Made by a program: the position numbers and the translations under genes | In this document: one piece after another, positions 17,196-25,472 of the stretch | Layout: every line of letters starts with the position of its first letter | Numbering within the stretch: the first letter of the stretch is position 1 | Origin: Telluria beijingensis | GTDB lineage: Bacteria > Pseudomonadota > Gammaproteobacteria > Burkholderiales > Burkholderiaceae_D | Assembly: GCF_030770395.1 (NCBI RefSeq) | Contig: NZ_CP132480.1 | Location: 3,873,072 to 3,937,071 of the forward strand | Reading direction: 5' to 3' | Length of the DNA: 64,000 bases | The notes under the pieces: generated by a model | Database searches by the model: none | Seen by the model: only the letters and a program-made list of their open reading frames with translations | Told to the model about the DNA's origin: nothing

Positions 17196-18167
17196 ATGAA
17201 TAAGAATCCAGGCACGAACGCCGGCACCGACCAGCTGCTCCTCAAGATGCCGTCGCTCAGGGCGGTGAAGTGCTTCGTGGCGGCGGCGCGCTACCAGAGC
17301 TTCACGCGCGCGGCCGAGACCCTGTGCGTGACCCAGGCCGCGATCAGTCGCCAGATCCGCGAGCTCGAAGAGCACCTGGGCACGCCGCTGTTCGAGCGCG
17401 TCGGGCGCTCGGTCAGGCTCACGGCCGCCGGCTCGATCTTCTTCGACGCGGCCCAGCTCTCGTTCGTCAACATCGCCCAGGCCGCGGCGCGCGTGCGCAA
17501 GGATTACGGCAACCAGGGGCGGCGCACGCTGTCGCTGTGCTGTTCGCCGGCGTTCTCTGCGCTGTGGATGGCGCCCCGGCTGCCGGGCTTCTTCAGCACC
17601 CATCCGGACATCGACCTCGAGCTGGTCACGACCGAGAACTTCATGGCGCTCGAGCCGGGGATCCACCCTGATATCTTCATCACCAAGATGGCGCGCGTGC
17701 GCGACGGCTATGCGAGCGTGCCGCTGTTCCACGACCGCATCTATCCGGTCTGCACGCCGCGCTACCTGGCCGACCATCCCGAGGTCGCCACCATCGAGGG
17801 ACTGCGCGCGAGCGTGCTGCTCAACCTGAGTCCTTATGGTCGCTCGCAGGTGGCGGAACACGTGGACTGGGGCGTGTGGCTGGCGATCCACCGCCTCGAC
17901 CTCGAAGACCGTCCGCGCGACGGCGCGCACTACTTCAACGCCAACGACTACAACCTGCTGATCCAGATGGTGCTGGGCGACCAGGGCGTGGCGCTCGGCT
18001 TCGACCATTTGGTGGCGCCGCTGGTCGCGGCAGGGCGGCTGGTCAGGCCGGTCGAACAGGAACTGGTACTGGAAGAGACGCGCCACTACCTGGCTTATCG
18101 CGAGGAGCGGGCGGACGACAGTGCGATGGAGCGGTTTCGCGCCTGGTTCGCCGGGCAGGCGGGCTAG
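17196..18167 (+). CDS. LysR-family transcriptional regulator (GcvA-like)
   Basis: A 323-residue regulator. The winged helix-turn-helix lies at about residues 20-80 (LRAVKCFVAAARYQSFTRAA, then VTQAAISRQIRELEEHLG and LFERVGRSVRLTAAG). A periplasmic-binding-like effector domain of the GcvA/AmpR subgroup follows (PRLPGFFSTHPDIDLEL, VCTPRYLADHP, GVALGFDHLVAPLVAAGRLVRP). It is divergent from the FAD oxidase and probably controls that gene and the 10-16 kb operon. No convincing ribosome-binding site precedes the ATG at 17196. The effector is unknown. Confidence 0.88.
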   Translation: MNKNPGTNAGTDQLLLKMPSLRAVKCFVAAARYQSFTRAAETLCVTQAAISRQIRELEEHLGTPLFERVGRSVRLTAAGSIFFDAAQLSFVNIAQAAARVRKDYGNQGRRTLSLCCSPAFSALWMAPRLPGFFSTHPDIDLELVTTENFMALEPGIHPDIFITKMARVRDGYASVPLFHDRIYPVCTPRYLADHPEVATIEGLRASVLLNLSPYGRSQVAEHVDWGVWLAIHRLDLEDRPRDGAHYFNANDYNLLIQMVLGDQGVALGFDHLVAPLVAAGRLVRPVEQELVLEETRHYLAYREERADDSAMERFRAWFAGQAG

Positions 18168-18173
18168 CGCGCA

Positions 18174-19067
18174 TCAGGGTCCGATGTACGCGGCCAGTTC
18201 ATCCGGCGTGCCATTCGGGAACGCCTCTTTCAGGTATGCCAGGAAGGCGGATACCCGCGCGCTGAGCAGGCGGCGCGACGGGTAGAGCGCCCACAGGGCG
18301 ATCTCCGGTGCGTCCACCTCGCCCCAGCTGACCAGGGCGCCGGCGGCCAGGTCGTGGCTGACCAGCGATAGCGGCAGTTGCGCCGCGCCGACGCCAAGCC
18401 GCGCGGCGTCGCGCACCATGAACAGCGATCCCAGGCCCAGCCTTGGCTCGACCTCGATCGCCGCTGTGCCGGTCGGTTTCGCAAGCGGCCAGGTGCTGCG
18501 CTCGCGCCGTGTGCCACGCACCACGGCCGGTACGGGATGCCCGTCGGCAGGCAGCGCCAGGCCTGGCGCCGCCACGACCACCAGGCGGTCGCGCAGGAAG
18601 ATACGCCCAACCAGGTTGGCGTCCGGCGCCGGATTGACGCGGATGACCAGGTCGATGCCTTCCTCGACCATATCGACCTCGCGGTCCTCATTCGTCACGT
18701 CGAGCCGCACGTCGGGATGCTTCAGCGCGAAACCGGCCGCCAGCTTGCCCATGGCGGCCTGCGAGAACAGCAGCGGCGCGCTGATGCGCAGGTGGCCGCG
18801 CACGCTGGCGGCGCCCTGGGCGATGGCGTCGGCCGTCTCGTCGATCTCGTTCAACAGCACGCTGGTTCGCTCATACAGCGCCTTGCCTTCCTCGGTCAGC
18901 CTGAGCACGCGCGCGCCGCGCTCGAACAGGCGCAGCTGCAGGCTGGTTTCGAGCTCCACGACATGGCGCGAGAGCGTCGCCTTGGGACGGCCCGTGGCGC
19001 GCGCCGCGCGCCCGACGCCACCGTGTCGGGCAACCAGGTTGAAATCGACCAGGGCCAGTAAATCCAT
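18174..19067 (-). CDS. LysR-family transcriptional regulator (CrgA-like)
   Basis: A 297-residue LysR protein. The DNA-binding part starts immediately (MDLLALVDFNLVARHGGVGRAA) with the recognition region ATGRPKATLSRHVVELE, and the effector domain follows (VRGHLRISAPLLFSQAAMGKLAAGF, DLVIRVNPAPDANLVGRIFL). The ATG at 19067 was preferred to open sequence upstream because the LysR homology starts there. It is convergent with the previous LysR gene (6-bp gap) and divergent from the NmrA-like reductase at 19174. This pairing is common for LysR regulators that control a nearby NAD(P)H-dependent reductase. Confidence 0.87.
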   Translation of the reverse strand: MDLLALVDFNLVARHGGVGRAARATGRPKATLSRHVVELETSLQLRLFERGARVLRLTEEGKALYERTSVLLNEIDETADAIAQGAASVRGHLRISAPLLFSQAAMGKLAAGFALKHPDVRLDVTNEDREVDMVEEGIDLVIRVNPAPDANLVGRIFLRDRLVVVAAPGLALPADGHPVPAVVRGTRRERSTWPLAKPTGTAAIEVEPRLGLGSLFMVRDAARLGVGAAQLPLSLVSHDLAAGALVSWGEVDAPEIALWALYPSRRLLSARVSAFLAYLKEAFPNGTPDELAAYIGP

Positions 19068-19081
19068 GTGTGCCACTATTG

Positions 19082-19094
19082 AGACAGACTGTCT
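19082..19094. promoter_or_regulatory. Probable LysR operator between the regulator and the NmrA-like gene
   Basis: A perfect inverted repeat AGACAG-A-CTGTCT lies in the 106-bp divergent region, 15 bp from the LysR start and 80 bp from the reductase start. An AT-rich stretch (TAAATATA) follows it. Its position suits a site for autorepression and activation of the reductase. Confidence 0.5.
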
Positions 19095-19173
19095 AAATAT
19101 ACCAGCTATCGGACCATCGATGGAATGCTTAAGATGAATCGTCACTTCCACAACCAAGCAAGGAGTCTCCATC

Positions 19174-20061
19174 ATGACCATTCTCGTTACCGGCGCCACC
19201 GGCACCATCGGCCGTCAAGTCGTCCAGCAACTCGTCCAGCGCGGCGCCAGCGTGCGCGCCCTGGTGCGCAATCCGGCCAAGGCAGATTTCGCGCCCGGCG
19301 TCGAGGTCGTACAGGGCGACCTGCTCGACCCCGACTCGCTGCGCGGGGCATTCGTCGGCGTCTCCGCTTTCTTTTTGCTCAATGCCGTCACGCCGGACGA
19401 ATTCACCCAGGCGCTCATCGCGCTGAACGTGGCCAGGGAGGAAGGCGTCTTGCGCGTGGTCTACCTGTCGGTGATCCACAGCGACCGTTACGTGAACGTG
19501 CCGCACTTCGCCGGCAAGTTCGGCGTCGAACGCATGATCGAGCAGATGGGTTTTTCGGCCACCATCCTGCGCCCGGCCTACTTCATGAACAACGAGTTGA
19601 CGATCAGGGATGCGGTGCAGGCCTACGGTGTCTATCCGATGCCGATCGGCGCCAAGGGCCTGGCGATGGTCGATCCGCGCGACATCGGCGAAGTCGCCGC
19701 CATCTCGCTGATCCACCGCGCACGGGCGACCCGTCCCATGCCGCTCGAGCGCATCAACCTGGTCGGTCCCGACACGCTCACCGGCGACGATGCCGCATCG
19801 GTCTGGTCGAGCGTACTGGGCCGCCCGATCGCCTACGGCGGCGACGATACCCGCGGCTTCGAGCGGAACCTGCGCCAGTTCATGCCCGGCTGGATGGCCT
19901 ACGACATGCGCCTGATGGCCGAGCGCTTCGTCGGCGACGGCATGGTGCCGGAAGACGGCGACGTGGCGCGCCTCACGGCGCTGCTGGGAAGGCCGCTGCG
20001 CACCTACCGCGATTATGTCACCGGGATGGTCGCCGAAGCCCACGCCGTGACGCAACCATGA
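19174..20061 (+). CDS. NmrA-like NAD(P)-binding oxidoreductase
   Basis: A 295-residue atypical short-chain dehydrogenase of the NmrA/QOR2 type. The Rossmann motif is at the very start (MTILVTGATGTIGRQVVQQL) and an NADP-type arginine follows strand 2 (RALVRNPAK). The family pattern continues with VVYLSVIHSD, FAGKFGVERMIEQ (the residue spacing where classical SDRs have YxxxK) and ILRPAYFMNN. Such proteins act as quinone or aldehyde reductases or as redox sensors. AGGAG precedes the ATG. It is divergent from the LysR gene and probably its target. Confidence 0.85.
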   Translation: MTILVTGATGTIGRQVVQQLVQRGASVRALVRNPAKADFAPGVEVVQGDLLDPDSLRGAFVGVSAFFLLNAVTPDEFTQALIALNVAREEGVLRVVYLSVIHSDRYVNVPHFAGKFGVERMIEQMGFSATILRPAYFMNNELTIRDAVQAYGVYPMPIGAKGLAMVDPRDIGEVAAISLIHRARATRPMPLERINLVGPDTLTGDDAASVWSSVLGRPIAYGGDDTRGFERNLRQFMPGWMAYDMRLMAERFVGDGMVPEDGDVARLTALLGRPLRTYRDYVTGMVAEAHAVTQP

Positions 20062-20073
20062 TGGCGTTGCTCG

Positions 20074-21283
20074 TCACGTAGCGCCCAGCAACCGCGCCAG
20101 CGCGTGCGGCGCCAGCGGCCGTGCGCACAGGTAGCCCTGGTAGGCCTGGCAGCCGTTCTCGAACAGGAAGTCGCGCTGGGCCGCCGTTTCCACGCCTTCG
20201 GCCAGCACCTTCAGGCCCAGATTGGCGCCCAGGGCGATGATGGTGCGCGCGATGACGGCATCGTTCGGATTGGTGGTCAGGTCGAGCACGAAGGAGCGGT
20301 CGATCTTGAGCATGTCGAGCGGCAGTCGGCTCAGGTAGGCGAGCGACGAATAGCCGGTGCCGAAATCGTCGATCGCGAAGGTCAGGCCATGGGCCTTGAG
20401 GGCGTTGATCTTTTCGATCGCATCCTCGACGTCGTCCAGCAGCGTGCCTTCGGTAATCTCGAGCTTGAGCTTGCGCGGATCGGCGCCGCTCGACGCCAGG
20501 CAGCCGAGCACCTGGGCCACGAAAGCGGGGTGGTGCAACTGGCGCGCGCTGACGTTGACGGCGAGCTCCAGGTGCCTGGTCTCGGCTTGCCGGCTCCAGG
20601 CCGCCAGCTGGCGGCAGGCGCAGTCGAGTACCCAGTGGCCGAGGGGCAGGGCCAGCCCGATTTCTTCGGCCAGCGGGATGAACTCGGCGGGCGAGACCAT
20701 GCCGCGCCGCGGGTGGCGCCAGCGAACCAGCGCCTCGACGCCGGCGATGCGGCCGTCGCGTTCGACCTGCGGCTGGTAGTGCAAAAAGAACGCATGGTCG
20801 CGCAAGCCCGCACGCAAATCGCTCTCGAGCGCCAGGCGCGCCGTGGCCGCGGCCTGCAGCGAGGGATCGAAGAAACGCACGGTGCCGCGCCCGGCCGCCT
20901 TGGCCCGATACATCGCCATGTCGGCGCGCCTGAGCAGTTCGCCGGCGTCCCTGGCATCGTCGGAAAACACCGTAATGCCGATGCTGGCGCCGAGCTGCAG
21001 GCTCTCGCCGTCGAGCTGCACCGGCTGGTCCAGCAGGTGACTGATACGTTCAGCCTCGTGCTTTGCGTGGGCGCAGGCCTGTTCCCGTTCGTCGGGAATC
21101 CGCTCGAGCAGGATGGCGAATTCATCGCCGCCGAAGCGGGCCACCATGGCGTCGGGGGCGGCGCCAGCCGTCAACCGCACCGCCATCTGCTGCAGCAGAC
21201 GGTCGCCGGCGGTATGGCCGAGCGTCTCGTTGAGCGTCTTGAAATTGTCGAGGTCGATCAACAGCAGCGCTTTGAAGTACGGC
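20074..21283 (-). pseudogene. GGDEF-EAL protein with its 5' end removed
   Basis: The frame carries most of a diguanylate cyclase/phosphodiesterase. It includes LIDLDNFKTLNETLGH, the intact signature RFGGDEFAILLER, SIGITVF, RADMAMYRAK, then an EAL domain with GVEALVRWRHP, AVNVSARQL, LKLEITEG, IDDFGTGYSSLAYLSRL and KVLAEGVE. Homology stops abruptly at about 21283 in SPYFKALLL. The DPLTGLPNR segment that normally comes about 20 residues earlier, any sensor domain and the start codon are all missing. Upstream codons lie antisense to the DUF917 gene and look like noise. The EAL half could still work if translated, but no start with a ribosome-binding site is visible. It is best read as a gene cut by an insertion or deletion whose other side is the DUF917 gene. 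Confidence 0.72.
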
Positions 21284-21305
21284 GACCTTGGACAACAGGA
21301 TTGAC

Positions 21306-22391
21306 ATGAACACCATCGCAGAACACGATATGGAGGCGATCGCCGCCGGCAGCGCCATCTACGGCACCGGCGGCGGCGGCGACCCCTACCTGGGCAAGCT
21401 GCTGGCCATGCGCACCATCCGCGAGCACGGCCCGGTGCAACTGGTCGACCTGGATCATTTCGACGACGACGACCTGATCGTGCCGATCGCGATGGTCGGC
21501 TCACCCTCGGTAATCCTGGAAAAGCTGCCGCAAGTAGAACCGATGCTGGCGGCGCTGGCGGCGCTCGAGCGCCATCTCGGCAAGCGCGCCAAGGGGCTGA
21601 TGTCGATCGAGGTCGGCGGCATCAATTCCACCATTCCGTTTTGCGTCGCCAGCCGCCTGGGGCTGCCGCTGGTCGATGGCGACACCATGGGCCGCGCCTT
21701 CCCCGAGCTGCCGATGACCTTGTGCACCCTGCACGGCATCCTGCCCTGGCCCTTGTGCATCGCCGACGAGAAGGGCAATGTATTCACCGCCGAGGTGGCC
21801 GACATCCACGCCGCAGAGCAGTACGTGCGCACGATCACGATGGAGATGGGCGGCGCCGCCTGCCTGGCCCTGTACTCGATGAGCGCGGCGCAGGCGCGCA
21901 AGGCGCTGGTGCCGCGCTCGATCAGCGCCGCGCGCGATGCCGGCCAGGCCCTGTTCGACGCGCGTCGCCAGCATGCCGACCCGGTCGGCGCGGTGGTGCG
22001 GGCCACCGGCGGCTACCTGCTGTTCAAGGGCAAGGTGAGCGACGTGTCGCGCACCGTCGATGGCCGCTTCAGCTTCGGCCTGGCCAGCGTGCAGGGGCTC
22101 GACGATTGCGCCGGCCGCCAGGCCGGTCTGCGGTTCCAGAACGAATTCCTGATGCTCGAGAGCGATGGCGCGGTGCTGTGCACCACACCCGACCTGATCG
22201 TGCTGCTCGACCTGGAAAGCGGCGAGCCGATCACGGCCGAGCAAACCCGCTTCGGCCTGCGCGTCGCCATCGTCGCCATTCCCTGCGTGGCCGCCTGGCG
22301 CACGCAGGCCGCGCTGGCCCTGGTCGGGCCGCGCAAGTTCGGATATGCCTGCGACTACGTCGCGGTCGAACAACGGGTGCTGGAACGCTGA
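21306..22391 (+). CDS. DUF917 family protein
   Basis: A 361-residue protein that matches DUF917 from end to end. It begins with DMEAIAAGSAIYGTGGGGDPYLGKLLA and continues with VPIAMVGSPSV, LMSIEVGGINSTIPF, GLPLVDGDTMGRAFPELPM and, late, TTPDLIVLLDLESGEPI. DUF917 proteins occur next to, or fused to, hydantoinase/oxoprolinase subunits, but no such enzyme is beside it here, so its role is open. The ATG at 21306 is preferred; an in-frame TTG at 21288 is the alternative. The gene starts about 22 bp from the point where the GGDEF-EAL gene is truncated, which suggests that it arrived with new DNA. Confidence 0.75.
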   Translation: MNTIAEHDMEAIAAGSAIYGTGGGGDPYLGKLLAMRTIREHGPVQLVDLDHFDDDDLIVPIAMVGSPSVILEKLPQVEPMLAALAALERHLGKRAKGLMSIEVGGINSTIPFCVASRLGLPLVDGDTMGRAFPELPMTLCTLHGILPWPLCIADEKGNVFTAEVADIHAAEQYVRTITMEMGGAACLALYSMSAAQARKALVPRSISAARDAGQALFDARRQHADPVGAVVRATGGYLLFKGKVSDVSRTVDGRFSFGLASVQGLDDCAGRQAGLRFQNEFLMLESDGAVLCTTPDLIVLLDLESGEPITAEQTRFGLRVAIVAIPCVAAWRTQAALALVGPRKFGYACDYVAVEQRVLER

Positions 22392-22398
22392 GTCGGCG

Positions 22399-22415
22399 CG
22401 CCGGCGCCGCCGGCG
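22399..22415. terminator. Hairpin between convergent DUF917 and MarR genes
   Basis: CGCCGGC (22399-22405), a 3-base loop and GCCGGCG (22409-22415) form a perfect 7-bp stem filling the gap between two convergent stop codons. There is no T run on either side, so an intrinsic terminator is only plausible. Confidence 0.35.
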
Positions 22416-22958
22416 TCAGCGCTTCTTCGCTACCTGCTTCACCTTGCGGAAATGCTCGACCAGTTTGCGCGTGGTCGCATTGAAGGCCGCCAGTTCGTCG
22501 GGCGACACCACCGCCCGCAGCGCATCCAGGTAGCGCTGCTTGATTTCCAGGTGTTCGGTGAACGCGACCCGCCCCGATTCGCTCAGGCGCAATTCGGTCT
22601 TGCGCTTGTCGACGTGGTGCGGCGACGAGATCACCAGCCCATTCTTCTTGAGACTGTTCAGCGCGCGCCCGACCGACACCTTGTCGTATTCCCAGTAGCT
22701 CGCCAGCTCGCTCGCGGTGATGCCCGGCGCGTAGCCGATCGCCTCCAGCGCGCGCCATTCCACCAGCGCCAGTCCCGTCTTCGCCTGCATCGTCTGTTCA
22801 TAGACCCGGTTCAGCAGGGTCGTCAGTATCTCGACCTGGCCCAGGTCGTGCAGGTAGGACTCGGGCGGGAAGACGCCCTGGGCGGCGTCGTTGCCGGCGA
22901 CGCGGTCGAGAAACGCGGCGGCATTGCGCGATGCCGCGTCCAGCATGGTTGTCTTCAA
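22416..22958 (-). CDS. MarR-family transcriptional regulator
   Basis: A 180-residue winged-helix repressor. The helix-turn-helix is in ALEAIGYAPGITASELASYWEYDKVSVGRALNSL (about residues 70-105, shown in part) and the wing ends in HHVDKRKTELRLSESG. Flanking helices (LGQVEILTTLLNRVYEQTMQAK and the C-terminal helix) form the dimer interface. A TTG at 22958 is chosen as start because GGAG lies 6 bases upstream; an ATG four codons later lacks a good site. It is divergent from the MFS transporter, and a palindrome lies in that gene's promoter, so it probably represses the MFS-esterase-TonB operon. The ligand is likely to be the transported aromatic or ester compound. Confidence 0.85.
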   Translation of the reverse strand: MKTTMLDAASRNAAAFLDRVAGNDAAQGVFPPESYLHDLGQVEILTTLLNRVYEQTMQAKTGLALVEWRALEAIGYAPGITASELASYWEYDKVSVGRALNSLKKNGLVISSPHHVDKRKTELRLSESGRVAFTEHLEIKQRYLDALRAVVSPDELAAFNATTRKLVEHFRKVKQVAKKR

Positions 22959-23034
22959 TTCAGTCTCCGGTGGCGCGTCGACTATTCATTGTAGTGCAGC
23001 CGCACGCGCCTCATGTCGATTCGATTCAAATGGT

Positions 23035-23063
23035 TTGACATTGGTTTCATATGAAACTAATAT
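23035..23063 (+). promoter_or_regulatory. Sigma70 promoter with a MarR-type operator filling its spacer
   Basis: A perfect -35 box TTGACA (23035-23040) and -10 box TAATAT (23058-23063) are exactly 17 bp apart. The spacer contains a perfect 14-bp palindrome, GTTTCATATGAAAC, at 23044-23057. A dimeric repressor bound there would block RNA polymerase. The MFS start is 54 bp downstream of the -10 box, and the MarR gene is on the other side. Confidence 0.8.
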
Positions 23064-23117
23064 CGATTCAAAATACGATGATAGCACGGCCACCGTGCAT
23101 CGACATCTGGAGACGAC

Positions 23118-24470
23118 ATGCCTGCTCACATCCAGGCCGCGCACAAGCGGCCGACCAGTCCCTGGCTGATCCTGGGGTTCTTCACGCTGGCCTATGCGCT
23201 GGCCTATCTCGACCGGCAGGTGCTGACCCTGCTGATCGAACCGATCCGCCACAGCGTCGGCCTCAGCGACACCCAGCTCGGCCTGCTCCAGGGCGGCGCT
23301 TTCGCCATCTGCTTCGCGCTGGGCGGGGTGCCGCTCGGCTGGCTGGTCGACAACGGCAACCGCGTGCGGGTGGCGTCCGGCTGCATCGCGGTGTGGAGCA
23401 TCGCCACCGGCTTCACCGGCCTCGGCACCACCTATGCCCAGCTGCTGGCGGCGCGCTCGGCGACCGCGGTGGCCGAGGCGGGCTGCTCGCCGGCGGCGAT
23501 CTCGGTGTTCGCCGACGTGTTCGCGCCGCGCCAGCTGCCGCGCGCCACCGCCATCTACATGAGCGCGCCCTATATCGGCGGCGGGGCGGCCCTGTTCCTG
23601 GGCGGCCTGGCGCTGCACGGCTTCGAGCAAAGCGGCGGGCTGGTCCTGCCGCTGGCCGGCCACCTCGAACCCTGGCAGGCGGTGTTCGTGGTGCTGGCGC
23701 TGCCCGGGCTGCTGCTGGCGCTGCTGATGCTGCTGTTGCTGCGCGAACCGCCGCGCCTGGGTAGCGGCGCCGCCTCCGTGCGCCAGACCAGCCTGCGCGA
23801 AACGGTGCGCTTCATCGCCCGCGAGTCGGGCCACCTGCCGGGCTACTTCCTGGCCTACGCCTGCATCCTGGCCGCGCTGTTCTCGCTGCTGACCTGGTAT
23901 CCGGCGCTGGCGGTGCGCGCCGGCTACGGCGAGGCGGCGGCGGTCGGCCGTCCGCTGGGACTGGCGTTCATGGTGTGCGGCATCGCCGGCACCCTGGGCG
24001 CCCAGTGGATCGTCGGGAAGGTCGCGGACCAGGACGTGCTGCCGCGGGTGCTGCGCATCGCCCGCTGGATGACGCTGGCGGTCGGCGCGCTGGCGCTGGC
24101 GCAGTGGTCGACCGCGAGCTTCATGCCTTCGCTGGCCTGTTACGCCCTGGCGATCCTGGCGACCAGCGTGCTGACCTCGATCATGCCGATCCCGCTGCAG
24201 GTGGGCGTGCCGAACCGCATGCGCGGCCGGGTGACGGGACTGTTCCTGCTCAGCGTGAACCTGGTCGGGGTCACCCTCGGCACGGCGCTGATCGGCGCCA
24301 TCAGCGACGCCTTCGGCGGCAGCGCCGCGGCGCTGGCTGCGGCGATGGCCGGCGTCATCGTGGCCTGCAGCGCGGCCGCTTTCCTGTTCCTGCGGCGCGC
24401 CGCGCGGCGCCTGCCGCCGCCGGCAACGATCCCTCCACTCACTACGAAAGCAAGCAATGAAGCGTCATGA
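23118..24470 (+). CDS. MFS transporter (spinster-like)
   Basis: A 450-residue permease with twelve likely helices. The first helix carries the pattern LAYALAYLDRQVLTLLIEPI seen in spinster-like MFS proteins. GGVPLGWLVDNGNRVRVASG is the loop 2-3 motif, and RSATAVAEAGCSPAAISVFADVF covers helix 4-5 with the family glutamate. The second half ends in a basic tail. GGAG precedes the ATG. It is the first gene of a three-gene operon with an esterase (14-bp overlap) and a TonB receptor, which suggests import of the same compound across both membranes followed by hydrolysis. Spinster-like members carry aromatic acids, lipids or drugs; the substrate here is open. Confidence 0.83.
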   Translation: MPAHIQAAHKRPTSPWLILGFFTLAYALAYLDRQVLTLLIEPIRHSVGLSDTQLGLLQGGAFAICFALGGVPLGWLVDNGNRVRVASGCIAVWSIATGFTGLGTTYAQLLAARSATAVAEAGCSPAAISVFADVFAPRQLPRATAIYMSAPYIGGGAALFLGGLALHGFEQSGGLVLPLAGHLEPWQAVFVVLALPGLLLALLMLLLLREPPRLGSGAASVRQTSLRETVRFIARESGHLPGYFLAYACILAALFSLLTWYPALAVRAGYGEAAAVGRPLGLAFMVCGIAGTLGAQWIVGKVADQDVLPRVLRIARWMTLAVGALALAQWSTASFMPSLACYALAILATSVLTSIMPIPLQVGVPNRMRGRVTGLFLLSVNLVGVTLGTALIGAISDAFGGSAAALAAAMAGVIVACSAAAFLFLRRAARRLPPPATIPPLTTKASNEAS

Positions 24471-25386
24471 ATTCGCCGCCACCAACGCGGACCTGGATTA
24501 TGTGGTGGCCCTGCTGGGCGACCAGGGCTTCCAGGCCAACTATTCCGGCCCCACCACCATCGAGCAGATGCGCACCGGCACCGCGCTGCTGGTGGACGAC
24601 GACAAGCTGAAGGACGTCCCCGCCGGCGTCGAGGTGACGCCGATGGAACTCGCGGGCCGGCCCGCCGAACGCCTGCATGGCGGCGCGCCGGACACCGGCA
24701 AGGTCATCGTGTATCTGCATGGCGGCGGCTTCATCCGCGGCAGCCTGGACATGGGCCGCGCCAACGCCGCCGAGCTGGCGCATGCCGCGCGGGTACCGGT
24801 GATCTCGGTCGCCTACCGCCAGGCGCCCGAGCATCCGTTTCCCGCGGCCACCGAGGATATCCTGGCGGTCTACCGCGCCCTGCTGGCGCGCGGCTACCTG
24901 CCTGGACAGATCGTGGTGGCGGGCGAATCCGCCGGCGGCTGCCTGGCGCTGACCCTGCTGCCGCACCTGGTGCAAGAAGGCCTGGCGCTGCCGGCCGGCG
25001 TGGCCGGGATCTCGCCGATGACCGACCTGCGCATGAGCGGCGCGTCCTGGGATACGAACGCCGGGCGCGACATCGCCACCCGCGAGATGGGACGGCGCAT
25101 GGTGGGGCTGTACATCCGCGAGCAGGACCTCGATCATCCGCTGGCCGCGCCGGTGAATGGCGCGGTGCCGCCGGCGGCCCCTATCCTGCTGTGCGTCGGC
25201 ACCCACGAAACCATGCTCAGCGACGTCGAGCGCTATGCCGGCCAGGCCGACGCCGCCGGCGCCGACGTCACCCTCAACCTGTACCAGGCGATGCCGCACG
25301 GGTTCACCAAATTCGCCATTCCGCTGGCGCGCCAGGCGATCGCCGACGTCGCCCGCTGGTGCGCCGCGCGCCTCGGCAGGGCGTAA
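24457..25386 (+). CDS. Alpha/beta-hydrolase, hormone-sensitive-lipase family esterase
   Basis: A 309-residue cytoplasmic hydrolase of the HSL (GDXG) family. It has the oxyanion motif YLHGGGFIRGS near residue 88 and the nucleophile elbow VAGESAGGCLAL near residue 155. The acid and histidine positions fit GTHETMLSDVER and PHGFTKF near the C-terminus. Such enzymes cleave short-chain or aryl esters and lactones. No signal peptide is present. Its start overlaps the end of the MFS gene by 14 bp, which points to one transcript and coupled translation. Confidence 0.85.
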   Translation: MKRHEFAATNADLDYVVALLGDQGFQANYSGPTTIEQMRTGTALLVDDDKLKDVPAGVEVTPMELAGRPAERLHGGAPDTGKVIVYLHGGGFIRGSLDMGRANAAELAHAARVPVISVAYRQAPEHPFPAATEDILAVYRALLARGYLPGQIVVAGESAGGCLALTLLPHLVQEGLALPAGVAGISPMTDLRMSGASWDTNAGRDIATREMGRRMVGLYIREQDLDHPLAAPVNGAVPPAAPILLCVGTHETMLSDVERYAGQADAAGADVTLNLYQAMPHGFTKFAIPLARQAIADVARWCAARLGRA

Positions 25387-25472
25387 TTCCGCTCCGCCCG
25401 CAAGCCCGCCAGAGGCAGGGGACCGACGGAGCCGCATCAGCTACACCAACACCATAACGACAGGAGACAAGC

